The notes under the pieces: model-generated
The model's input: the letters and a program-made list of their open reading frames with translations, nothing else
Database searches by the model: none
What the model was told of the DNA's origin: nothing
Translations under genes and position numbers: made by a program
Part shown: positions 24,437 through 32,265 of the stretch, in pieces
Layout: each line of letters opens with the position of its first letter
How positions within the stretch are numbered: position 1 is the stretch's first letter
Assembly (NCBI GenBank): GCA_020348925.1
Contig: CP070758.1
Span: 1,135,139-1,178,775, forward strand
Source: Gemmatimonadota bacterium
Lineage (GTDB): Bacteria; JBHIER01; G020348925
Length of the DNA: 43,637 bases
Direction of reading: 5' to 3'

Positions 24437-25705
24437 CTACCGCAATGTTTCCTGCTTCACATTCTCAATAATGCCGGCATCGACCCAGTATATATCCATA
24501 TTCATCGTGAAGAATACGTATCTACCGTCCGGTGAAAGCGTGGGGATTATATCGTTTCCCGCTGTACACATACCATCTATGCGCACGGCTTCACTCCAGG
24601 TATCGTCAGCCCGCCGGAAGGAGACGTAGAAATCGGCCCACCCTTTCCCACCGGGCCGCGTCGAATCAAACACGAGAAAACTTTCGTCCGGTGCGATGGA
24701 GGGATGCATTTCGGCGTAAGGGGTATTGATGTTCGCGCTTAACAATTCGGATTCGACGTAGCGACCGTTTACCCACGGCGCATGGTATATACTACCACCG
24801 TCCCCTTCCGGAAAACCGGTCACATAAAAGTTTCGGTTGACTGAGGTTGTGGCGAACATGCCCTGACAGTGATATTGGGGTTTCTCCCACCCTTTCTTCG
24901 ATCTCCCCGCAGTCCAAATCTCAGGGCCGTTCTCACCCGGTCGTACATAGAAGAGCCGATCTCCCTTCGGCGTAAGAACGGCTTCGTGACCGGGATGGGT
25001 TTTGGCAAAAGGAGCGATCTCAGGTGCACGCCAGCCGTCCTTTCCCAATCGACACACAAAGATATCCCGACTCCTCGTAAAGTAAATTTCTTCGCCGTCG
25101 GGTGAAATTGACACAGAGGTTTCAAAATTGCCCACAGTCGATACGATGCCGGGGGCGAACACCTTCGGTTCAAGGCCGGGCGGCTCCTGACCCAAATACG
25201 GTCCGTGCAGGTTCATTGGCTCACCAGGTGCAAAGCGCACCGTATCTTTCGTCTCCGCACGCATACAATCCCCCAGACCCTTCATTCTTTTGAGAGCAAT
25301 CGTACCCTGGGGATCGCCCGGATGTAATTCCAAAGCCTTCGTAAAGCTGTTCATCGCCTCCTGGAACAAACCTCCCCTTGCCTGATATGCTTCACCAAGA
25401 TCCTGGTGCGCTCTCCACGAAGTTGGATGCGCATCGACGTTAAGTTTGAAGATCTCAATGGCCTCATTCAATCTGACTTCACTGAGCAACCTGAAACCAA
25501 GAGCTTCGAACTCGTCTTCAACAAAGGAATACTCATTTGGACTGTTCGTCTTGAGCTCATAATATGTATCCACGGCTGCTCTAATTCCTGATATCTCAAG
25601 CTTTTGCTCCAATATGGGTATAATCGGTTGCCGCTCCTGGGCCAGAATGACAGGAGATACGGTCATGACAACAAGCACCACCACACAAATCAAATGTGAC
25701 TTCAT
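24437..25705 (-). CDS. Exported TPR + PD40 beta-propeller protein, paralogue 2
   Basis: 422 residues from ATG 25705 (GGAG 6 nt upstream). A signal peptide (MKSHLICVVVLVVMTVSPVILA) is followed by a helical TPR module (about 25-145): YSFVEDEFEALGFRLL, LNEAIEIFKLNVDAHP, AHQDLGEAYQA, FTKALELHPGDPQ. This TPR type is often found at the C-terminus of beta-lactamase-like serine hydrolases in Bacteroidetes and Acidobacteria. It is followed by the propeller with the family motif GPYLGQEPPG...VFAPGIVST (about 170-190), blades containing SPDGEEIYFTR, LTPKGDRLFYV, IAPDESFLVFDS and LSPDGRYVFFT, and the family end DIYWVDAGIIE. Its sister with the same TPR-propeller architecture is at 28296-29576. It lies 52 bp downstream of the serine hydrolase gene. 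Confidence 0.9.
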   Translation of the reverse strand: MKSHLICVVVLVVMTVSPVILAQERQPIIPILEQKLEISGIRAAVDTYYELKTNSPNEYSFVEDEFEALGFRLLSEVRLNEAIEIFKLNVDAHPTSWRAHQDLGEAYQARGGLFQEAMNSFTKALELHPGDPQGTIALKRMKGLGDCMRAETKDTVRFAPGEPMNLHGPYLGQEPPGLEPKVFAPGIVSTVGNFETSVSISPDGEEIYFTRSRDIFVCRLGKDGWRAPEIAPFAKTHPGHEAVLTPKGDRLFYVRPGENGPEIWTAGRSKKGWEKPQYHCQGMFATTSVNRNFYVTGFPEGDGGSIYHAPWVNGRYVESELLSANINTPYAEMHPSIAPDESFLVFDSTRPGGKGWADFYVSFRRADDTWSEAVRIDGMCTAGNDIIPTLSPDGRYVFFTMNMDIYWVDAGIIENVKQETLR

Positions 25706-25760
25706 CAATCGCTCCGCAGCGTGTCACTCCTAAAAAAGTCGAATGAAAGAACCATACAAC

Positions 25761-27263
25761 CTAATCGCTCTTTTCGATTCTGGTAAACACGACTTCTTTC
25801 AGACCGGGCTCAACTTCAACATCGAACGAATTGATCTCACCCTTCACGTTCGTATTGAAGATCACCTTCCAGCTCATCTTTTTTATGTTGTGATAGAGAT
25901 CAAATATATCATAATGGTAATGGTTCAAAGGGTATGTATCGGTTGACATCTCAGCTCTCAAGGAATCGCCTTCTTGGATGACGGTTATACTGCCATAACC
26001 ATCACTCTGAAATGTCCCGGTATAATCCTCAAGCGGATGCGAAGGGTGAGTACCTTTTTTCTTATTCGGATCCCCCATCTCCTCCATCTTTTTGTAGTAT
26101 TCCCGAACTTTCTCGTAGTAATCCAGGTATCGCTGGTTCCAATCCGCCGGCTCAAGTCCGAGCAATCGGTCGTAGACATACCCCTCGAGAATCGTCGTGA
26201 GCGGCGTAAAGTTCAGATTGGCCAGGATAACCAGGCCGAACCCCTCATTGGGCAGAAATGAGACCAGGGAGCTGAATCCGTACAGCACCCCGCCGTGATG
26301 GATATGGACATATCCGCGATAATTATCGACGAACCACCCCAGGCCGTAACTCTGATAGAACTTCTCCTCATATCTCATGGGGCGTTGTATCGGGATGTGA
26401 GGTATCTGGGTCACCGCAAGGGTTTGCGAGTTGACCAGTTGCTTTTCCTCGTGCGTACCCTTATTCATATGAAAGAGGACCCATCGTGTCAGATCCTCAA
26501 CGTTCGAGACGATAGAACCCGCCGGCCCCCGAATATCAGAGTTATGAAATTCCATCTCTTCAGGATCCTCCTCATAAATAATATGGGGTTTTGCGTAATC
26601 AGAGGACTGCTGCATGGTTGTGACGGAGAAAAGACTGTTTTCCATTCCCAAGGGATCGAAGATTTTCTCCTGTATCAGTCTCTCCCAATTCATGCCTGCC
26701 AGTTGCGCGAGCATGTAACCTGCAGCGGTGTAACACCAGTTGGAATACCGCATGGCGGACCGAAAATCAGCACCCGGTTCAAAATACCGGAGGGATGTCA
26801 TAACAGCTTTCCGGTCGGAGGGCACATTGAGCTCGTAGAACTCATGCCGCCCCACGCCGGTGCGATGACACAACAGATCTCGAAATGTCGCTTTCTCCGA
26901 CGCCATGGTATCGTACAACCGAAATTCTGGGAAATAGTCTCTTAGGGGTGTGTCCCAATCGATGATGCCCTCATCGACCAGCATGGCGGCTGCGGTCGTC
27001 GTGAAGGATTTCGTCACCGAGGCAATTGAAAAAAGTGTTTTCGTCGTTACCTCGTCTTTCGATTCGAGATCCTTGTAACCATAACCCTTTGAATGGATGA
27101 CTTCTCCGTCTTTGATAACGGAAACGGCCAGGCCCGGAACTTTCCACTCCTCCATGGCTTGATTGATGAAACCATCAAGCGCATTCAACGTTTCAAATGG
27201 CTGACTGAAAAGTGGGGAAGCAGCAATAATGACGACAGTCGTTAGCACGATAAGTCGTTTCAT
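25761..27263 (-). CDS. Beta-lactamase class C-like serine hydrolase, exported
   Basis: 500 residues. ATG 27263 is preceded by AAGGAG with 6-nt spacing. Signal peptide MKRLIVLTTVVIIAASPLFS. The serine beta-lactamase/DD-peptidase fold covers about 25-365: SxxK in SIASVTKSFT (nucleophile near 81), the YxN motif as YSN near 172 (YSNWCYTAAGYM), and the third motif as HHGG near 320, as commonly seen in esterase-type class C homologues. The last 110 residues form a lipocalin-like/DUF3471-type beta-domain (YTGTFQSDGYGSITVIQEGDSLRAEM). Likely an esterase, D-amino-acid peptidase or peptidoglycan-related hydrolase in the periplasm; antibiotic hydrolysis is not implied. It starts 10 bp after PD40 paralogue 3, and paralogue 2 follows. 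Confidence 0.92.
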   Translation of the reverse strand: MKRLIVLTTVVIIAASPLFSQPFETLNALDGFINQAMEEWKVPGLAVSVIKDGEVIHSKGYGYKDLESKDEVTTKTLFSIASVTKSFTTTAAAMLVDEGIIDWDTPLRDYFPEFRLYDTMASEKATFRDLLCHRTGVGRHEFYELNVPSDRKAVMTSLRYFEPGADFRSAMRYSNWCYTAAGYMLAQLAGMNWERLIQEKIFDPLGMENSLFSVTTMQQSSDYAKPHIIYEEDPEEMEFHNSDIRGPAGSIVSNVEDLTRWVLFHMNKGTHEEKQLVNSQTLAVTQIPHIPIQRPMRYEEKFYQSYGLGWFVDNYRGYVHIHHGGVLYGFSSLVSFLPNEGFGLVILANLNFTPLTTILEGYVYDRLLGLEPADWNQRYLDYYEKVREYYKKMEEMGDPNKKKGTHPSHPLEDYTGTFQSDGYGSITVIQEGDSLRAEMSTDTYPLNHYHYDIFDLYHNIKKMSWKVIFNTNVKGEINSFDVEVEPGLKEVVFTRIEKSD

Positions 27264-27273
27264 TTCTTCTCCT

Positions 27274-28284
27274 TTATCTCGGTGATTCGGACTTCAGTCC
27301 ATCAATGATTTTCGCATCGATCCAATAGATATCGCCAAAACCGTTCTGCGGCGTCGCCCACGCCCTCCGAATGAAGTCGTAGGTCAGTGGAGGATCACTC
27401 GGAAGGGCTTTATACTGTCTGCTGGTATAGAAGAGGTATCTACCGCACGGGGACAGAATCTGACAGTTCTCACCGCCACTGGAATTAACCTGCTCGCCCA
27501 TATTCTGCAACGGTGACCAGGTCCCGTCCTCATTACGGAAGCTGATGTACAGATCGGAACGGCCGATGTTCTCCTCCTCTCTCCAGGTGGATACGATCAG
27601 GTACCCCTCATCCGGAGCGATGAAGGCGTCACCTTCGGAGCCGGGACTATTAATCTGTGCGGGCAAGAGCTCCGCATTCCGATATCGGCCGTCGACCAGT
27701 CCGGCCCGGTAGATGTCACTGTCTCCAAAGCCACCCTCCCGGCGTGACTGGAAGTACATCGTGCCGTCTCTGGTCAGCGAGGGATAGAACTCGTGGGCCT
27801 CGCTGTTGATCGGAGGTCCCATATTGACCGGCTCCGACCAGCCATCCGACGTTCTCTCAACAGACCAGATATCGTAGTCCTCCTCCGGTTTGTTCCCCCC
27901 CGACCGTGGTCTGTTCGAGCAGAAATAGACCGTTTTTCCGTCAAAGGAGACGAAGGGATCGACACCGCCGTATTCTCCAGAAAAGGGAGCCACTTCCGGT
28001 TTGCTCCACCGTCCGTTTTCCTCTCTCATCATCAGCATGGCCCATTTCATATCCCCCACGTGTATCGAATAGATAACTTCCTTACCACCCGGAAAGAAGA
28101 CCGAGTTCAGCTCGGGCAACGAGGTGGACATGACACCCGGAGCGAACAATTCACCTTTCAATCCTGGAGGCTTTTGTCCCAAATATTCACCACTCAAGAC
28201 AGGAAACGTATCCTGTTGTGCACAACCACCCAAAAACAAGAGAACCATACATACTAACTTGAGGACAGCGAATTTCGAGTTCAT
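27274..28284 (-). CDS. PD40/TolB-like beta-propeller lipoprotein, paralogue 3
   Basis: 336 residues. The lipoprotein signal MNSKFAVLKLVCMVLLFLGGC has lipobox LGGC. The family entry motif FPVLSGEYLGQKPPG...LFAPGVMST follows directly. Blades are marked by FPGGKEVIYS, VSFDGKTVYFCSNRPRSGG, TRDGTMYFQSRREGGFGDSDIY, IAPDEGYLIVS and LSPCGRYLFYTS. A roughly 25-residue insertion (LTYDFIRRAWATPQNGFG) precedes the end motif DIYWIDAKIIDGLK; a similar insertion with PQNGHG occurs in paralogue 5 at 34547. It lies 11 bp after paralogue 4 and 10 bp before the serine hydrolase, so the three are almost certainly co-transcribed. Confidence 0.92.
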   Translation of the reverse strand: MNSKFAVLKLVCMVLLFLGGCAQQDTFPVLSGEYLGQKPPGLKGELFAPGVMSTSLPELNSVFFPGGKEVIYSIHVGDMKWAMLMMREENGRWSKPEVAPFSGEYGGVDPFVSFDGKTVYFCSNRPRSGGNKPEEDYDIWSVERTSDGWSEPVNMGPPINSEAHEFYPSLTRDGTMYFQSRREGGFGDSDIYRAGLVDGRYRNAELLPAQINSPGSEGDAFIAPDEGYLIVSTWREEENIGRSDLYISFRNEDGTWSPLQNMGEQVNSSGGENCQILSPCGRYLFYTSRQYKALPSDPPLTYDFIRRAWATPQNGFGDIYWIDAKIIDGLKSESPR

Positions 28285-28295
28285 GACAAACTTCC

Positions 28296-29576
28296 CTATT
28301 TCAAGTCTTCGGGTTTGAGTGCTTCAATGATCCTGGCATCCACCCAGTAGATATCCCGGTTCCTGAGGTAAAAGAGGTATTTTCCATCGGGTGAAAGCGA
28401 AGCACAGATGTTACCTCCCGGCGTATTGATCCGCTGGCCCATATTGATCGTTTCACTCCAACGCCCGTCGGATCTTCGATAACAGATGAAAAGATCCGTG
28501 TGTTCCTCTCCCTCCGTGTCTCCGAGGATCAAGGAATCGAAAATGATGAAGCTCTCGTCCGGGGCTATGCATGGGTGGGCGCTGCCGACGGCCCGGTTCA
28601 CACCACCCCCGACTCTTTCAGGTTCACTGTATGATCCATTGCGATACGAAGACCTTACTATCCTGCCGTATTCAACGGACGGATCAAGCTGCGTCATATA
28701 AATCGTTCTATCCAGCGTGGTCGTAACATACATGCCGGGTCCGTGCCGTATCGCCTCCCCCCATATGTCTTCTTCTCTATCCATAAACCAGATCTCCGGC
28801 CCTCGCCCGAAGAACATCCTTTTGCCATCATAGGTGATGTGGGGTTCAAAAGCCCTGGGATATTTTTTACAGAAGGGTGCCACCTCCGGAGCCGTCCAGC
28901 CATCCTTCTCCCAACGGCTGACCAGAACTCCTTCCCCTCGGCGATTGAAGTACAACTCCTTACCGTCAGGGGACCAGGTGCAACAGAATTCGAAGCCGCC
29001 GCGTGTCGAGACAATGCCCGGGGCGAAAACTTTCGGAACGAAACCTGGAGGTCTTTGCCCCAAATATGCGCCATCCAGTCCGGTATTCTCTCCGGGGCGG
29101 TATTTCAAAATCTCCCTGGTCTCATTCCGGGCATCCTGAACAAACCCGTTCATCCTTTTCAGATTCATATCCGCATTCCAGTTCTCAGGATTCAACTCTA
29201 GAGCTTTCCGGTAATAGACCACGGCGCTGTCTTTGTCCCCGTTGAGCATGTACCCTTCACCGAGGCTGTCATACACATTCGCAGAATCTGGAAACAGCGC
29301 AACATTCATCTTAAAAACTTCGATGGCCTCTGAAACCTTGCCAGCCGATATAAACTTGTAACCTAAAGTATTAAACTCATTCTCGTCAAAAGAATACTCA
29401 GTCTGATTGTTTGAGCAAAGCTCGTCGAATGTTTTGATGGCGGCTTCCAGGCCCTCACGTTCGATGACGCACTCGATCAAATGTGCGGCCGATTGTATCG
29501 ACTCGTTTCCCTTCTGGGCAAAGATCGTTGCGACGAAAAGTATAGTACAAATCGAGATAATATTGAAAACGCTCAT
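28296..29576 (-). CDS. Exported TPR + PD40 beta-propeller protein, paralogue 4
   Basis: 426 residues from ATG 29576, chosen because it opens a signal peptide (MSVFNIISICTILFVATIFAQ); the frame reaches 29684 but adds a charged non-signal stretch. The ribosome binding site is weak. The TPR module (about 25-145) parallels that of paralogue 2: YSFDENEFNTLGYKFI, EAIEVFKMNVALFPDS, YDSLGEGYMLNGD, YYRKALELNPENWNAD. Then the family motif GAYLGQRPPG...VFAPGIVST, blades with WSPDGKELYFNR, ITYDGKRMFFG, IAPDESFIIFDS and LSPDGKYLFYL, and the end DIYWVDARIIEALKP. The two TPR-propeller proteins flank the 27274/25761 lipoprotein-hydrolase pair, consistent with duplication of a multi-gene unit. Confidence 0.9.
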   Translation of the reverse strand: MSVFNIISICTILFVATIFAQKGNESIQSAAHLIECVIEREGLEAAIKTFDELCSNNQTEYSFDENEFNTLGYKFISAGKVSEAIEVFKMNVALFPDSANVYDSLGEGYMLNGDKDSAVVYYRKALELNPENWNADMNLKRMNGFVQDARNETREILKYRPGENTGLDGAYLGQRPPGFVPKVFAPGIVSTRGGFEFCCTWSPDGKELYFNRRGEGVLVSRWEKDGWTAPEVAPFCKKYPRAFEPHITYDGKRMFFGRGPEIWFMDREEDIWGEAIRHGPGMYVTTTLDRTIYMTQLDPSVEYGRIVRSSYRNGSYSEPERVGGGVNRAVGSAHPCIAPDESFIIFDSLILGDTEGEEHTDLFICYRRSDGRWSETINMGQRINTPGGNICASLSPDGKYLFYLRNRDIYWVDARIIEALKPEDLK

Positions 29577-29694
29577 GACACATCCAGAATACCCAAATTC
29601 CCTCCTCCAACGTCCGAAAGAGCTCTTGCACTCGGTTCGTACTTTCCCTTTCACGTTCTCACACTTCTTCTGAAAGATCAACATACTGTGTTCA

Positions 29695-30933
29695 TCATAT
29701 CAAACGGCGCAGGGTGATGGTCACATGCATCATTGTGCCGTCGCGGGAGATGGTCAGGTGCAACCGCTCTCCCTCCTGCTGCAGCAGTTCGGTCACTTCA
29801 TCCCTATTATACTGGGTTGGGGAACGTCCGTTGATCTCGACGACGACATCACCCTTCTCCAATCCGGCTTCACTCCCAGGCGAATCGGGGACGATACGGT
29901 CGATGCGAAACGTACCATCGCCCATCCGTCTCAGAGCGAGGCCGGACATGTTGAACTCGAAGGGTTCGTTGAAACGGCTGTTGGGCTCCAGGATCATACG
30001 TCGCCGCCCATAATCAAAAATGACCAGAAACCGCTGAAGGGCGACACAACCGAGATTTCCTTCCCCTTCAATCTGAACGAGGTGCTCACTATCACTGAAG
30101 GCAGTGATAACATGATCAAGAGTATATTTCCCCAGGTGCAATGCCTGAACTCGACCGATATACCCCAACTCCTCGCCCAAAATACCCATGCCCAGGGAAT
30201 ATTCGATCCTTTTTTCGGGCAGAGTAATATCCTCGTGTCCCTTCACATTGAGGGAAAGAGCATGAGAAGCACCCAGATCGACCACAAGTTGGAGGGAAAC
30301 AGCTTTGCCTTCGGGTAAATCCGCAGTGGCCGAGATCGTGGGGGCGCCGTCGTGAAGCCAACCGGCTGGCAGTATCTCTCCACTTCCCGAAGAGTCGAAT
30401 TTTTCCGGCTCTGTAACCGTCAGAGTCATCTTGTCATAATCAAGTGTCACCACAAAATTGTTGAACAGCGATCCCCCGATGTATCCGTCCTCTCCCTCAA
30501 AGGCAACAGCTCGGATTGAGTCGTAAGGCATGACGATACAAGTTTGGTTCGTCAATTCGAGACCGGGAAATATCACCCCAACGCCGACGGCCAGGTCCGC
30601 CGGTACCGGCTCACTTCCACCGGCACCACCCACTCCAATTTTACTCATGTACTCCAAATCCATGTCGTCGATATGCGGACCGCCGTGGAGTATGACTCCT
30701 TCTGCTGTGAAACCGGTATCAACGCAGAGCCGCAACAACTTTCCCCCTATTTCGGCTTGGACAATGACGTGATGTCGATACAGTTCAAAGGGGACGGTCG
30801 CTTCGCCCTGCGCCTTCAACATGCTGTATCCACCGGGCGACGGAGCCTGAATAGCCCGATCTTGAGAGTTTACCGACACAAGACTCATCAGGAGTACTAC
30901 TGTTACCCAAAGGAATATTTTCTTCGATTTCAT
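29695..30933 (-). CDS. Exported retropepsin-like aspartyl protease homologue with PDZ domain, second site altered
   Basis: About 412 residues from ATG 30933 (AAGAGG only 3 nt upstream; ATG 30945 is an alternative), followed by a signal segment (SKKIFLWVTVVLLMSLVSV). The first lobe carries LLRLCVDTGFTAEGVIL, and the second carries LQLVVDLGASHALSL, where the expected DTG is DLG. The C-terminal PDZ domain is clear (FRIDRIVPDSPGSEAGLEKGDVVVEING). With one DTG intact and the other changed from Thr to Leu, activity may be reduced or the protein may bind peptides without cutting. A glycine-rich loop (GVGGAGGSEP) occupies the first lobe. It lies 43 bp downstream of a related protease gene at 30977. 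Confidence 0.85.
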   Translation of the reverse strand: MKSKKIFLWVTVVLLMSLVSVNSQDRAIQAPSPGGYSMLKAQGEATVPFELYRHHVIVQAEIGGKLLRLCVDTGFTAEGVILHGGPHIDDMDLEYMSKIGVGGAGGSEPVPADLAVGVGVIFPGLELTNQTCIVMPYDSIRAVAFEGEDGYIGGSLFNNFVVTLDYDKMTLTVTEPEKFDSSGSGEILPAGWLHDGAPTISATADLPEGKAVSLQLVVDLGASHALSLNVKGHEDITLPEKRIEYSLGMGILGEELGYIGRVQALHLGKYTLDHVITAFSDSEHLVQIEGEGNLGCVALQRFLVIFDYGRRRMILEPNSRFNEPFEFNMSGLALRRMGDGTFRIDRIVPDSPGSEAGLEKGDVVVEINGRSPTQYNRDEVTELLQQEGERLHLTISRDGTMMHVTITLRRLI

Positions 30934-30976
30934 GAACCTCTTCATTCCCAGTTTTTGTGATACTGGCTTATATACA

Positions 30977-32191
30977 TCACTTATCCTTTGGCACAAACTC
31001 CTCACTCCCATCATCATGCACAAAAGTCAATCCGATAACTATACCCTGGTCGTCTCTTTCGAATCGAATTCTGGGAAGCTTATTCATGGGCACCATTCCC
31101 CCGGTTAATTCAGGACGATAGAGATGATCATCATTTTCAACAAGCTTCATTTTTATGGTTCCATCTCTCTGAATATACAATGCACCATTCTCGAAGGTGA
31201 CGCTTCTCACTCCCCCGTATCGTCCACAGAATTGATGATCCTCAGTTCTCCGCTTTCCTTCCTTCGACGCCTTTTCCACGGGATGACTTTTCTCAAGTTT
31301 GATCAAGCTGTTTTTTTGATCAACGGTTATTGATAACTCTTTGAGTACGGGATACCCAATGGTTATGAAGTCTCCAGGTCTGTCTTCCAAGACGATGTCA
31401 GGGGATTCGAAAATGATGTCGGCCACCCGGATCTGGCCATCCAGTTGGGCCTTCCAGATCTTGAAGGAGGCCCCGATCATTCCCGCGCGGCCCATTTCTG
31501 TCGGCGGTGTCTTCAACTTTAACGTATTTTGGTGAGCAAGCGGGAAGGCAAAGGACGCCGGGCATCCTGTGTCGAGATGTGCCACTTTTTCGGTTCCGCC
31601 GATGTCGATGTGCACGCTCATCATTGAACCGAACGGAATCACATTTTCTGAATTGTGTTGAAGGTGCCCTCTATCAAATACAATCTTCTCCCCGGGATAG
31701 TCAATGGTTACGAGATAGTCTGAAAAAGGCTGCAGGCCCAGTATCCCGTCGACGGACAGCATGTCACCAAAGTCCAGCTTCACCATGGCTATATACGAAA
31801 GGTGAATGTCACCCAGAGAAACGCTCGGAACATTGACAATACTCGCCATGATGGGCTCTGTGCTTGCCGGACTGCTGACGCTCGTTTCTCCGATAACCTC
31901 GAGACCCAATATGGCTGCATATTGTGCGCTGATAGTACTCATCCCCGCACCCGTGTCAAAATCGAACCGATAAGGACCCTCGCCATTAATCTTTAACTCG
32001 ACGTTTGGCACCATCGTGCTGAGATCCATGGGGACGGTTGTTGTCTCATTCATCTTCTGGAGGGCAAAACAGTTCAATGAGAAGAGAAGAAGAATCCACG
32101 AAACAATACATATCGAATGACCTTTGGGAAAAATACTTCTCCCGTCTTTTTCGCTTCTCTTTTTCGTGATTGCAGATACAAGTTTTTCCAT
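30977..32191 (-). CDS. Exported retropepsin-like aspartyl protease with C-terminal beta-domain
   Basis: 404 residues. ATG 32191 has GGAG about 8 nt upstream; longer starts overlap the previous gene and weaken the signal. A charged N-region (about 28 residues) precedes a hydrophobic segment (ICIVSWILLLFSLNCFA). Two aspartyl protease lobes with intact triads follow: YRFDFDTGAGMSTIS (about 75) and VAHLDTGCPASFAFP (about 200). Between them is DGILGLQPFSDYLVTIDY. Instead of a PDZ domain the C-terminus (about 315-404) has a small beta-domain (FCGRYGGVRSVTFENGALYIQRDG, IVIGLTFVHDDGSEEF) like the DUF3471-type tail of serine hydrolases. Its partner at 29695 follows. Together with the barrel upstream, these look like an envelope proteolysis pair. 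Confidence 0.85.
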   Translation of the reverse strand: MEKLVSAITKKRSEKDGRSIFPKGHSICIVSWILLLFSLNCFALQKMNETTTVPMDLSTMVPNVELKINGEGPYRFDFDTGAGMSTISAQYAAILGLEVIGETSVSSPASTEPIMASIVNVPSVSLGDIHLSYIAMVKLDFGDMLSVDGILGLQPFSDYLVTIDYPGEKIVFDRGHLQHNSENVIPFGSMMSVHIDIGGTEKVAHLDTGCPASFAFPLAHQNTLKLKTPPTEMGRAGMIGASFKIWKAQLDGQIRVADIIFESPDIVLEDRPGDFITIGYPVLKELSITVDQKNSLIKLEKSHPVEKASKEGKRRTEDHQFCGRYGGVRSVTFENGALYIQRDGTIKMKLVENDDHLYRPELTGGMVPMNKLPRIRFERDDQGIVIGLTFVHDDGSEEFVPKDK

Positions 32192-32265
32192 GTTGATCTC
32201 TCCATAAAATTTGAATGCGTCTCTCATCCACCATCCTCTCGTATCATCTTCACATCGCAGCTCCA

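Noticed and set aside
25761-27263. Calling the class C-like hydrolases (25761 and 37464) antibiotic-resistance beta-lactamases
   Set aside because: The third motif is HHGG/HGG rather than KTG and the tails and fusions fit esterase or peptidase relatives; resistance is not supported.
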